64,000 nucleotides of DNA, taken from NCBI RefSeq assembly GCF_020283565.1, contig NC_060059.1, positions 5,773,501-5,837,500 of the forward strand. Direction: 5' to 3'. Positions 1 through 9,039 of the stretch are shown piece after piece (position 1 is the stretch's first letter; each line of letters opens with the position of its first letter). The position numbers and the translations under genes are program-made. The notes beneath the pieces are model-generated. The model was not told the origin of the DNA. It saw only the letters and a list, made by a program, of their open reading frames with translations, and did not search any database. Source of the DNA: Trifolium pratense. Taxonomy: Eukaryota > Streptophyta > Magnoliopsida > Fabales > Fabaceae.

Positions 1-475
1 TATCAAATGATCATCAAGATTGTGGATATATGTTGCTCAATTTGTGTTCGAAATATTTGGAAATGTTTTTGGCCTTATTCTTCTTAGTTCCAACAATCCC
101 TTTCAAGAGGGTTATTGTGCATAAATCAACAGGAAAATTCTTGGGTCCTTTCTGATGCTTAATATTAGAGAACACGAGCACATACAAGGAGTAGTCAGGC
201 CATTAATTATACAACATGTATAACATTTTTACACATGCTAATGTTATGAACACCACATTATTGAGAAAGACAATCCTATATTGCATTGTTTAATTTGTTT
301 CTACCAACCAAACAACGACCTCCAGAAATTCTTATGTGAAAGCCAGCCTAAGCCTAAGTGAAGTGGCTAACAGTACACACTTCACTTTTAAAACCAACTA
401 GTCAAATAAATTTAAAATAATTAAATATTAAATATATGTAAAAACAAGTAAATAGTTAAAACTATAAAAAAAAAA
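1..475. other. Intergenic, no gene seen
   Basis: AT-rich spacer with no long open frame, no recognisable protein motif and no clear repeat structure. It probably belongs to the intergenic space left of the foldback element cluster. Confidence 0.5.
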
Positions 476-476
476 T

Positions 477-580
477 GAGATGCCCCGTGAGTTCAGCTCA
501 GTTAACAGAACATTGCATTAAATTATATATGCAGGGGCCGAGGTTCTTAAGGTGAAATTTTTACTCACTAGACTACTTAA

Positions 581-584
<4 letters not shown>
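477..584 (+). mobile_element. SINE-like fragment
   Basis: A segment with the layout of a plant tRNA-derived SINE: an A-box-like stretch (GAGTTCAGCTCAGTTAACAG), a degenerate B-box region (GGGGCCGAGGTTC) and the tail phrase GTGAAATTTTTACTCACTAGACTACTT. A related tail occurs in the better SINE copies at 6573 and 12719. The B box is poor, so this is an old copy. It directly abuts the (AT)n tract that holds the first foldback element. Confidence 0.4.

Positions 585-636
<52 letters not shown>
585..636. repeat. (AT)n microsatellite
   Basis: About 26 uninterrupted AT units. It is the left flank of the foldback element that begins at 637; matching TA repeats lie on the element's other side (2357-2374), so the element sits inside a TA tract. 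Confidence 0.95.
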
Positions 637-638
<2 letters not shown>

Positions 639-2356
639 GGCTGCTAATTTAGACCCAGTTTGGTCTAAATTAGCAAGGTGCACCTTTTGAGTTGGACAAA
701 AATACCCTTTCTTTTTTAAAAAAAAAAAAAAAAAAAAAACATATTGGCGCTGATCCAGTGTCGCGCGCCTACCGCAGGACCACCGTTACAGACCGTTGAT
801 TTCCATCAGACGGCCAAGAGATGATCTCATCATGGCTGTCGGATCAATCAGACAGTCCAGATCATCCATCTCCATGATAAGCCAGCGCGTGCACCACACT
901 AGATCTGCGCCTGGAGAGAGAAAATTTCATTTTAAAAAAGCAGGACACGTGTCAACTGCTGGGTGGTTGGCGTGTTTTTTTTTTCATTTAATAATTTAAA
1001 CTCAATTATTTCGTTGTAAATTAATTTTTTATTTTTTTATTTTTATACCAAAATTCATAATTTTTTTTTGTCTACAAATAGAGACTTGGTTCGTTTGATT
1101 TGGACACAAAAAAAAAAAACTCAATTTTTCACTACCTTTAATTATCTTTATATAATACTGTGAAACCATTTAGCTGGTAGAATGGTTTCACAGTATAACT
1201 CTCTGAAACCATTTTACTGGTAGAATGGTTTCAGTGAGTAATTTCTTAATTGTTTGCTTCTGAAACCATTCTGAAACCATTTAGCTGGTACAATGGTTTC
1301 AGAGCGTTGTACTTTGAAACCATTTCACTGATAGAATGGTTTCAGGGGAGTTGATTTTTAATTGTTTGCTTCTGAAACCATTTTACTGCTAGAATGGTTT
1401 CACAGTATAACTCTCTGAAACCATTCTTCCAGCTAAATGGTTTCAGAAGCAAACAATAGTTTTTAATTACCGTTTTATCTCATTTAATTAACGAAAAATA
1501 GTTTCAGGTCTCAAAAAATTTCATAAAATATACCAAAAGTTCCAAAATATTATCTAATATTTTATTAGAAACAAATAAAAAAACAATTGGTTTCAGAGTA
1601 CAAATCTATGAAATTATTATTATTATTTGTTAAATGGTTTTAAATAATCAGCGGAATTTGTGAAAATAATTTCATGACTTGAACTAGGGAGAGTGAGGTA
1701 CACAAGAGGGTTCTAAATAATTCATAGTACTTTACATAAAATTTTGGAAATTTTTTATGGAATTATAATATTTTTAATTACCTTTTTACTCATTTAATTA
1801 ACTAAAAATAGTTTCGGGTCTCCAAAAATTTCATACAATATACCAACATTTCCAGAATATTATCTACTATTTTATTATGAAACAATAAAAAAAAAATAGA
1901 GCCTCCCTGAGGCCGCACGCGCCCCCACGCGCCGCCGGTGAGAGTGGGCGTGGGCGACGCGCACTGTTCATCGTCCCTCCCACCCGTTTTATGCAGAAAC
2001 GGGTCGTGCGACCCGGTTTTTGACCCGGTTCGATCTCCCTCAATACTCAACGAAACTCGACGTTCCTTATATGGATTTTGATCGTTTTTCAATTTTACAA
2101 AGGTTTCCGGTATTAGTTTTTGAAATCGGCGTTCGATTCGCACGTAAAATGAGGTCGAAATTTGGAAGAAATTTAAAAAATGTAATAGTTGTTCTATTGT
2201 TTCAAAAAAAAAAAAAAGGGTATTTTTATGATGCAAATTACATACATGCCCCAGTTGCTCTATTGTTTCAAAAAAAAAAAAATGGGTATTTTTGTCCAAC
2301 TCAAAAGGTGCACCTTGCTAACTTAGACCTAACTAGGGTCTAAGTTAGAAAACCCC
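637..2356. mobile_element. Foldback-type element, copy A
   Basis: Non-autonomous DNA element bounded on both sides by TA repeats. The left end (GGGGCTGCTAATTTAGACCC) and right end (complement begins GGGGTTTTCTAACTTAGACC) are inverted repeats that continue through the phrase AAGGTGCACCTTTTGAGTTG. Each end is itself a small hairpin (TTAGACC..GGTCTAA). The left arm to about 1140 matches the left arms of copies B and C, but the right part (1900-2290) differs: it is GC-rich near 1905-1960 and carries two copies of a TTGTTTCAAAAAA..GGGTATTTTT phrase. A segment around 1460-1560 is repeated around 1780-1875. Short open frames here have no recognisable product. Autonomous partner and superfamily are not visible. 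Confidence 0.8.
1161..1448. repeat. Array of six 30-bp hairpin units (copy A)
   Basis: Six units of the form TGAAACCATT, ten variable bases, AATGGTTTCA. Each is a 10-bp inverted repeat that can form a hairpin. Starts include 1161, 1204, 1271, 1313, 1372 and 1414. Loops vary (TTACTGGTAG, TAGCTGGTAG and similar); the last unit is in reversed orientation relative to its loop. Spacers are 10-30 bp. Confidence 0.9.
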
Positions 2357-2374
2357 TATATATATATATATATA
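2357..2374. repeat. (TA)9 tract between two foldback copies
   Basis: Eighteen bases of TA separate copy A from copy B and are the only sequence between them, so two family members share one TA tract. Confidence 0.9.
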
Positions 2375-3994
2375 GGGGTTTTCTAACTTAGACCCTAGTT
2401 AGGTCTAAGTTAGCAAGGTGCACCTTTTGAGTTGGACAAAAATACCCATTCTTTTTAATTAATTAACCAAAATACCCATTAGTAGACGCAAATCCAGTGT
2501 CGCGCGCGTACCGAAGGACCATGGTTACAGACCGTTGACTTCTATCAGACAGCCAAGATCTGATCTCATCAAGACTGTCTGATCAATCAGACAGCCCAGA
2601 TCATCCTGATCCATCAGATTCCAGCGCCTGCGCCACACTGGATTACAACCTGGAGAGAGAAAAATTTGCTTTTTAAAAGTACGACACGTGTCACACAATG
2701 GTTGGCTGGGCGTGATTTTTGTTCATTTAATACTTTGAACTTAAATATTTCGTTGTAAATTAATTTTTTATTTTTTTATTTTTATACCAAAATTCATAAT
2801 TTTTTTTTGTCTACAAATAGAGACTTGGTTCGTTTGATTTGGACAACGAAAAAAAAAACGCAATTTTTCACTACCTTAATCTCATTTTTTGTCTACTAAA
2901 TACGTTACTTGTGTGTTGTAATTTAACACGCACCACTCAACCAACTCACTGAAACCATTATACCAGGAAAATAGTAGATAATATTCTGGAACTTTTGGTA
3001 TATTTTATGAAATTTTTGGAGACCTGAAACTATTTTTAGTTAATTAAATGAGATAAAACGGTAATTAAAAACTAATGTTTGCTTCTGAAACCATTTTACT
3101 GGTAGAATGGTTGCACATAGTTGTATTCTGAAACCATTTTACTGGTAGAATGGTTTCAATGAGTAATTTATTAATTGTGTTTGCTTCTGAAACCATTTAT
3201 CTGGTACAATGGTTTCAGAGAGTTGTAATCTGAAACCATTTTGCTGGTAGAATGGTTTCAGTAAGTTGATTATTAGTTATTTGCTTCTGAAACCATTTAG
3301 CTTGTAGAATGGTTGCACATAGTTGTATTCTGAAACCATTTTACTGGTAGAATGGTTTCAGTGAGTAATTTATTAATTGTGTTTGCTTCTGAAACCATTT
3401 ATCTGGTACAATGGTTTCAGAGAGTTGTAATCTGAAACCATTTTGCTGGTAGAATGGTTTCAGTGAGTTGATGTAAGGTAGTGAAAAATGAGATTAAGGT
3501 AGTGAAAAATTGGGTTTTTTTTTCTGTGTCCAAATCAAACGAACCAAGTCTCTATTTGTAGAGAAAAAAAAATTATGAATTTTGGTATAAAAAAAATAAA
3601 TAAAAAATTAATTTACAACGAAATAATTGAGTTCAAAGTATTAAATGGAAAAAAATCACGCCCAGCCAATCAGACAGCGACACGTGTCCTGCTTTTAAAA
3701 AGTAGATTCTTCTCTCTCCAGGGTGTAATCCAGTGTGGTGCACGCGCTGGAATCTGATGGATTCGGATGATCTGGGCTGTCTGATTGATCAGACAGTCTT
3801 GATGAGATCAGATCTTGGCTGTCTGATGGAAATCAACGGCCTGTAACCATGGTACTGCGGTACGCGCGCGACACTGGATCCGCGTCCATTGATGGTAATT
3901 TGGTTAATTAATTAAAAAGAATGGGTATTTTGGTCCAACTGAAAAGGTGCACCTTGCTAACTTAGACCCAACTGGGTCTAAGTTAGCAGCCGCC
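2375..3994. mobile_element. Foldback-type element, copy B
   Basis: An element whose left arm (about 2375-2885) is the near reverse complement of its right arm (about 3480-3994), so most of it is one large imperfect palindrome. Shared arm landmarks are CTAACTTAGACC, GGTGCACCTT, AATTAATTAACCAAA, GACACGTGTC, and the phrase around AGAGACTTGGTTCGTTTGA. The loop holds the hairpin array. TA repeats flank both ends (2357-2374 and from 3995). No transposase frame is present. The open frames at 3575-3757 and 3947-4132 lie in the arm and look like noise. Confidence 0.85.
3086..3461. repeat. Array of eight 30-bp hairpin units (copy B)
   Basis: Eight TGAAACCATT..AATGGTT(T/G)CA units beginning near 3086, 3129, 3187, 3230, 3285, 3330, 3387 and 3432. 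Units 5-8 repeat the order and spacing of units 1-4, including the TTGCA end in the first and fifth unit. The array therefore appears to have doubled as a block of about 200 bp. Confidence 0.9.
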
Positions 3995-4309
3995 ATATAT
4001 ATATATATATATAATTATGAGATACAATTTTATATTATCGTGTTTCTTCAACAAACTATAATATGGATCAATCAACAGGACTGGCCTAAGGGCCAACCAA
4101 TCCAAACAACAATTACACGTAATTTTTTTTGAGAGTCTCTTATTTTCTTGACAAGTTTAATATCTAAACTTAGTAAAATTTAATATTTTTAATTTATTTT
4201 TATAAAGTTTGTGGTTTTTTAATGCTTTTGCACCGATGAATTGTCTCCATACATATCAGCACAATCATCAAATAAAAAGTATAGTCCTTGCTTAATTCGT
4301 AAAAGGAAA
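3995..4309. other. Intergenic, no gene seen
   Basis: Starts with the TA tract flanking foldback copy B, then AT-rich sequence without recognisable coding potential or repeat structure. Confidence 0.5.
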
Positions 4310-4482
4310 ATGCTAATCGGTGCCCCGAGGCACTGGTTAAGATAACTAAAAATAGTATTATTATCTTAAAACTTGTGAAGTCAACATCTTAAAAATTTAC
4401 ATTTTTATTTTTTTAATATAATTTTTTTCTTTTCTTTCCCTTTTTAGTTCCTTAACTAGTGCCCGGAGACACTAGTTAGCAT
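4310..4482. mobile_element. MITE with inverted ends (family M1, copy 1)
   Basis: Inverted termini: left ATGCTAATCGGTGCCCCGAG followed by GCACTGGTTAAG, right CTTAACTAGTGCCCGGAGAC then ACTAGTTAGCAT. The interior is AT-rich and non-coding. A second member with the same end design lies at 56266-56424. No clear target duplication, so the superfamily is not assigned. Confidence 0.7.
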
Positions 4483-4796
4483 GACCCGTCGTAAAATGTT
4501 GGCTTTATAGCATGATGATCCTAAAGGAACCCCAATTTATTTGTTCACACTGAACCAAACAATGAAGGATAATTCTATAATAATTCACCGCCAGTGTGGT
4601 CCCCAAAGTGATGTTTTCAGACTATAGAAAAGCATGTCATATGTACTAAAAGTTAAAAAGTAATTATTTTTAAGTTGAGATTATACTTTGTCAAAAAAGA
4701 AGTTGAGATTATACCCACGTTTTAGAGAGGATTGTTACAACTTACAAATACATGATTATTACAATTATAATATAATAGGTCAGGATCAAACGATAT

Positions 4797-5024
4797 TAAG
4801 TTGTCAAAATTTAAAAATATGACATCTTCGATAATTTTTTATCGGATAATCGTATAATAAAATCGTTCGGTAGATTGAAAAATTCTATAGTATAGATTAT
4901 ATATATAAAATATAATATTACTCGAAAATCATTTGATATATCAATAAAATACATCAAAAAATTTATATATATTATCCGATAAAAAATTATTGAAAGTGTC
5001 ATATTTTTAAGTTTGACACTTTGA
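4797..5024. mobile_element. MITE with about 50-bp inverted ends
   Basis: The left end (AAGTTGTCAAAATTTAAAAA, then a GATAATTTTTTATCGG block) is mirrored on the right (CCGATAAAAAATTATTG block, then TGTCATATTTTTAAG and TTTGACACTT). The interior is AT-rich and non-coding; the open frame at 4811-5002 is an artefact of the palindrome. No convincing target duplication. Confidence 0.7.
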
Positions 5025-6165
5025 TGTTATTTGAATGGTCCAATATAATATAAAAGTACTAATTTTAAATTTATATGTAATTATGGGTTAGGAAGGATTC
5101 AATGGATCACGACACCTGAAACCATGATGTCCTTAAAATATAGTATTTCTTTTTCTTTTTTTTTTGGTAGAAAAAATATAGTATTTCTATTTCATATGAA
5201 ATAATTAGCTCGCCGATCTGCCGCCAGAGATCATATATCCTTGATGTTGAGCCATTGAATATTTTATATTTATATACAAAAATGCCAATTAGGCCAATTC
5301 TGCATATGTTCAACTAAAAAGCAGATTCATTCAATCATAGAGACTCAACTTATTTAGTGGTTTTAAGTTGTTATATATCTGTCTTAAAAAATATGATGTT
5401 ATCTTTCGTAAAAAAAAATGATGTTATCCGCGATAAAGGCATGTTTTGATTAATTGATTCATGTTTGCAGGGATAATTTTTATATTTAAGTCATGAAATT
5501 AGATGTTCACGAGACTCAGATCAGTCTCTAAAAAAAAAGTTAAACGTTTAATCCCTAACAAAGTTGAACCAAACAAATTAATAAGAGGCAGAAATGAAAA
5601 TGGTGGAAAAGAGGAATAGGATGAAAGATGTGCTAGAGATTTTTTTTTTTTTTATTACAGATTTAAAATTTGTTATATGAACTGAACTGTGGATCAATTT
5701 GGTTCTTAGATCTTTCAATGTAGCAAATGGTTAATATCATGACATTTTGAATTGATGTCATACCAGCATTGTCACAATTCAAAAAATGTAGAAATACTTG
5801 ATGGTGTACTTATCTAAGGATTAACATGACCTAAACCTAATTTATTTTTGCCAAAAACTAAAAGTTGTGCCTATATTTTCTCTAGAACTAACTTAAATTC
5901 TTCAAGAAAAAAAGTTAGAATGGCCTTTAACCCCTAAAAAATAGATCATATAAAAAACATAGGAAAAGAAAATGTCCATTGTGAATATTTAATTTATTAA
6001 AATAAAAACCAAAAGGAATAGAAAAAGAAAAAGAAACAAAGAAGCAAAAGGAGTATAACTGGGGGTATGAAGTAGAATATTCCCCAACTAGTTCAATCAA
6101 CCCAAGATGGGCCACATTAAGAAAAACAAAGATGGGCCGTCCGTCACTCAGGTTTATTAGTCACT
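5025..6165. other. Intergenic, no gene seen
   Basis: AT-rich spacer with several homopolymer runs. The short open frames at 5107-5313 and 5927-6115 have low-complexity translations and no recognisable domain. No repeat boundary could be drawn. Confidence 0.5.
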
Positions 6166-6169
6166 ATGT

Positions 6170-6445
6170 ATATGTGTGGATGTTTTCTCTTCCCCCCTCC
6201 CATGAATCTTTTATACCCCACAATATTCCAATTTTGTCGTTGCGAAAAAATTCGGTTCGCAGAAACCAAATTTTTTCTAGTGCAAATTCAGAGTAAATTT
6301 CGGTTTTTAGAAACCGTAATTTGTTTTCAAGGCAAAAAAAAACTTCGGTTTCTACGAACCGATGTTTTTTCAAGGGCAAAATTGGAAATTCAAGGGGGAT
6401 AAAAGATTCATGGGGGTGGGAAGAGAAAACATCATATGTGTGTCA
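6170..6445. mobile_element. MITE with about 70-bp inverted ends
   Basis: Left arm 6170-6240 (TGTTTTCTCTTCCCCCCTCC, CATGAATCTTTTATACCCC, TTCCAATTTTG) is the near complement of right arm 6371-6445 (CAAAATTGGAAATTCAAGG, GGGATAAAAGATTCATG, GGGAAGAGAAAACA). The centre holds several short TTCGGTTTC(T)..GAAACC inverted repeats. The overlapping open frames on both strands (6164-6524) are products of this symmetry, not genes. Confidence 0.75.
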
Positions 6446-6572
6446 CACATGCACCATCCCTATGCTTTACTTTCTTTTTTTTTTTGATCAAATCCCTATG
6501 TTTTACTTGATTTTATTTTTTTGAGGATATACATATGAGTTTTATAGGAAGCAGTTAAAAACAAAAATATTT

Positions 6573-6702
6573 GTCCGCTAAGCTTACCTCTGTTGGCATC
6601 ATATATGTAGTGCAGGAGTTCGAGGTTTGAATCCGGATCATCTCACTTATTCTCATTAAGGGTGAAATTTCTAGCTATTAAATTATTACTTGACAAAAAA
6701 AT
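6573..6702 (+). mobile_element. SINE copy
   Basis: tRNA-like head: an A-box-like TAAGCTTACCTCTGTTGGCA and a good B box GGTTTGAATCC at 6624-6634, then the tail phrase GGTGAAATTTCTAGC shared with other SINE copies here, ending in A-rich sequence after 6690. Internal RNA polymerase III promoter elements of this kind are characteristic of SINEs. It is not a tRNA gene: no cloverleaf can be drawn. Confidence 0.55.
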
Positions 6703-7057
6703 TAATAAATAAACAAAATTATTTGGTTGAAAAAAGAATTCATCTTATATTCCATGGGTTTTTCATATAAATTAGTCACTATTAAATAACAATGAAAATT
6801 TCATACCAATAATAATACGGTAACAAAACAAAATTCTGAAATGGAAAATAAAATTATCATTTAGAAAAAACTATCTATTAAACATTAATTCACTTTTTAT
6901 AAAAGAAGGAAATAACAAAAGAACTAAAGAAGAAGCATAGAGGTGATACATCTCATTACATCAAGGTGAAACGTAAAACTATGAGAGGGTGGAGGAGAAT
7001 TCACAATAGTTTAATTAAAATGTTCTCGGTGACCCAAATTTGCTAGAAGATTTGTAC

Positions 7058-7687
7058 AACTATTGAGTTTTCTGAACAATATAAGAAAGACTTAATAACT
7101 TCATCCTAAACTTTTCTTCTCATTTTCTTCATAGCCGCCGCCCTCGCCTTAACCTAGTTTTTTTTTTCTTTCTTGATCTACCAAGGAGGGGTGGTTTTAG
7201 GGTCAATTTTTGACCCAAAATCACCCCTCATAATTGTTTTTCCTTTTCTTTTTTATTTAAATAAGTGATATTCACATTGATCAAGTTTTTCTTTTGTGTT
7301 TTCTTTTTGCGATTCCGCCGTCTGAGTGCGGCGTTGTGTTGTTCGTCGTCTTGTGCGACGTTTTTGTTGTCTCGTATTGTTGCGGTGTTCATTTGATTTC
7401 TATTGAAAAGATTGGCTTCAGTCAATTACATATTCAACCAATGATTTGGGCTTCAACGCTGCAGATCCGGAGGCATAAATACTTCGGTGACTTTAACTTT
7501 ATCATATTATTTGTTGTAGGCATTTTGTCGTTGTATGCTATTAGCTGTGAGTTTTGTTCGCAGATTCATCTTTTATGTTTTTAGCGATGTTGATTATGTG
7601 GTTGTATTTTATGTAATTTATCAATTTGAATGAATGAATATCATTTTGTTATTGTTAAAAAAAAAAAAAAAAACTATTGATTTTTCT
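7058..7687 (+). mobile_element. Poly(A)-tailed retroposon with 16-bp target duplication
   Basis: An insert of about 598 bp (7074-7671) ends in a run of A and is flanked by AACTATTGAGTTTTCT (7058-7073) and AACTATTGATTTTTCT (7672-7687), 15 of 16 bases alike. That is the signature of target-primed reverse transcription, as made by LINEs. The interior has a CT-rich start, a GCCGCCGCCCTCGCC stretch, and a 3' end resembling a polyadenylated untranslated region. The 96-residue open frame at 7294-7584 shows no known domain. It may be a 5'-truncated LINE, a SINE-like element or a processed transcript copy. Confidence 0.7.
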
Positions 7688-9039
7688 ATAAATATAAGTT
7701 ACTTGCATAATCCAATATAGGTCGGAGAGCAACCGCGAAATACCGGAAGTGATAATCTTTTTCACTAGACTAACAACAGTCAAAGAGTTTACATCAACGA
7801 GAAGAGAATGAATAGATAAACTTCCAACGAACTTTAAGCAAATGTTTAGAACCCAAATTAAAGCTCAACAAATATAATAATAGAGATTCCTAAATTGGAG
7901 CAGAATCCTTTGATAAAATGATCAATGGAGTCTCTAATTAATGAACCCACCATAAGCAACGGATGAGGTTGCCAAAAATCATTGCACATCTTGGACACAG
8001 AGACATAAAAATACATTGCATTTATTTATTTTAAAATACACATTACTTAATTAGTCACAAATATTTAGACGAACAAATTAGTCACACGCAATTGAGTAAA
8101 ATTAGGCATCCAAACATTTAAAAGGCTTGGATAGTTGGATACCATCAATTTTAAATTATCATTAATTAGAAAAATTGTGTAATGCAATTGTGGATTTTCA
8201 TTATATTTATGTGTATAATAACTCATTTACTAATTAACATGTCTTTTACATAAAAAGTATTTTATAATATTTCTTAGACACTTTATCTCAAAAAAAAAAT
8301 GGAATAATTGTTTCAAAAAAAAAAAAACTCATTGGACCCCTATTTTAATTATCTTTGGTGATTCTTTTTAACCCCAAACACATCTATCTATATATTATAT
8401 GAGCTAGTTAGTGGCCACAACTAATTAGAAGCCAAACGTTTAAAAGGCTTCATTAGGCATCCAAGCTTTTAGTTTGTATAACACAACTTGATGGTCAATT
8501 TTAAGCTTTACTATCAGATAAAAAATATAATAATTATTAACTATTGTGTCATTGTCTATTGATTAAACATTTATAAACTAAAAACTAATTTATTATTTAT
8601 CTATTAAAATCACCTATCCCTGTTACATATATAGCATATATTGAATAAAACGTTAAGAATATTTTATCTAAATAGTATATTATATAAATGTGTGACATTT
8701 CCAATGGAATATGTTGATTGACAAAAGCTTACAAACACTAGTATATACCCTTCAATATATATAATACTCATTGAATTGGCCTGTGTCTCCACTATTAAGG
8801 CATTTCATGCATATAATACTCATATAAGTCCTTGACTTTGAAGGCAGCCCTTTGTCGTCATAGCAAGTCATTTTCTTATTTCTTGTTGTTATCTTTGCAT
8901 TTACCGATATATTTTTGCTTCTTCATTTCAAAAACCTAATTTTTCCACTCCTCCAAAAACTTCTTACTATATTATTCATTTAGGGAATTTAGATTCTAAA
9001 TATACCATCTTAACTAGAGATTCTATCACAAGAGACATT
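7688..9039. other. Intergenic region upstream of the kinase gene
   Basis: AT-rich spacer with no long open frame. A phrase around 8105-8135 (GGCATCCAAACATTTAAAAG) recurs in modified form around 8430-8470, suggesting a small local duplication. The promoter of the kinase gene must lie in its right part, but I could not single out a TATA box with confidence. Confidence 0.5.

Noticed and set aside
1802..2343. Overlapping open frames of 165 and 107 residues on both strands
   Set aside because: They lie within foldback copy A, with low-complexity translations (poly-Phe/Lys from A/T runs) and no domain.
3086..3461. CRISPR-like look of regularly spaced 30-bp repeats
   Set aside because: Units are palindromic hairpins, the spacers are also repeated, the genome is a plant, and no cas-like gene exists nearby.
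7294..7584. 96-residue open frame as a small gene
   Set aside because: It lies wholly inside a poly(A)-tailed retroposon and has no recognisable domain or good start context.
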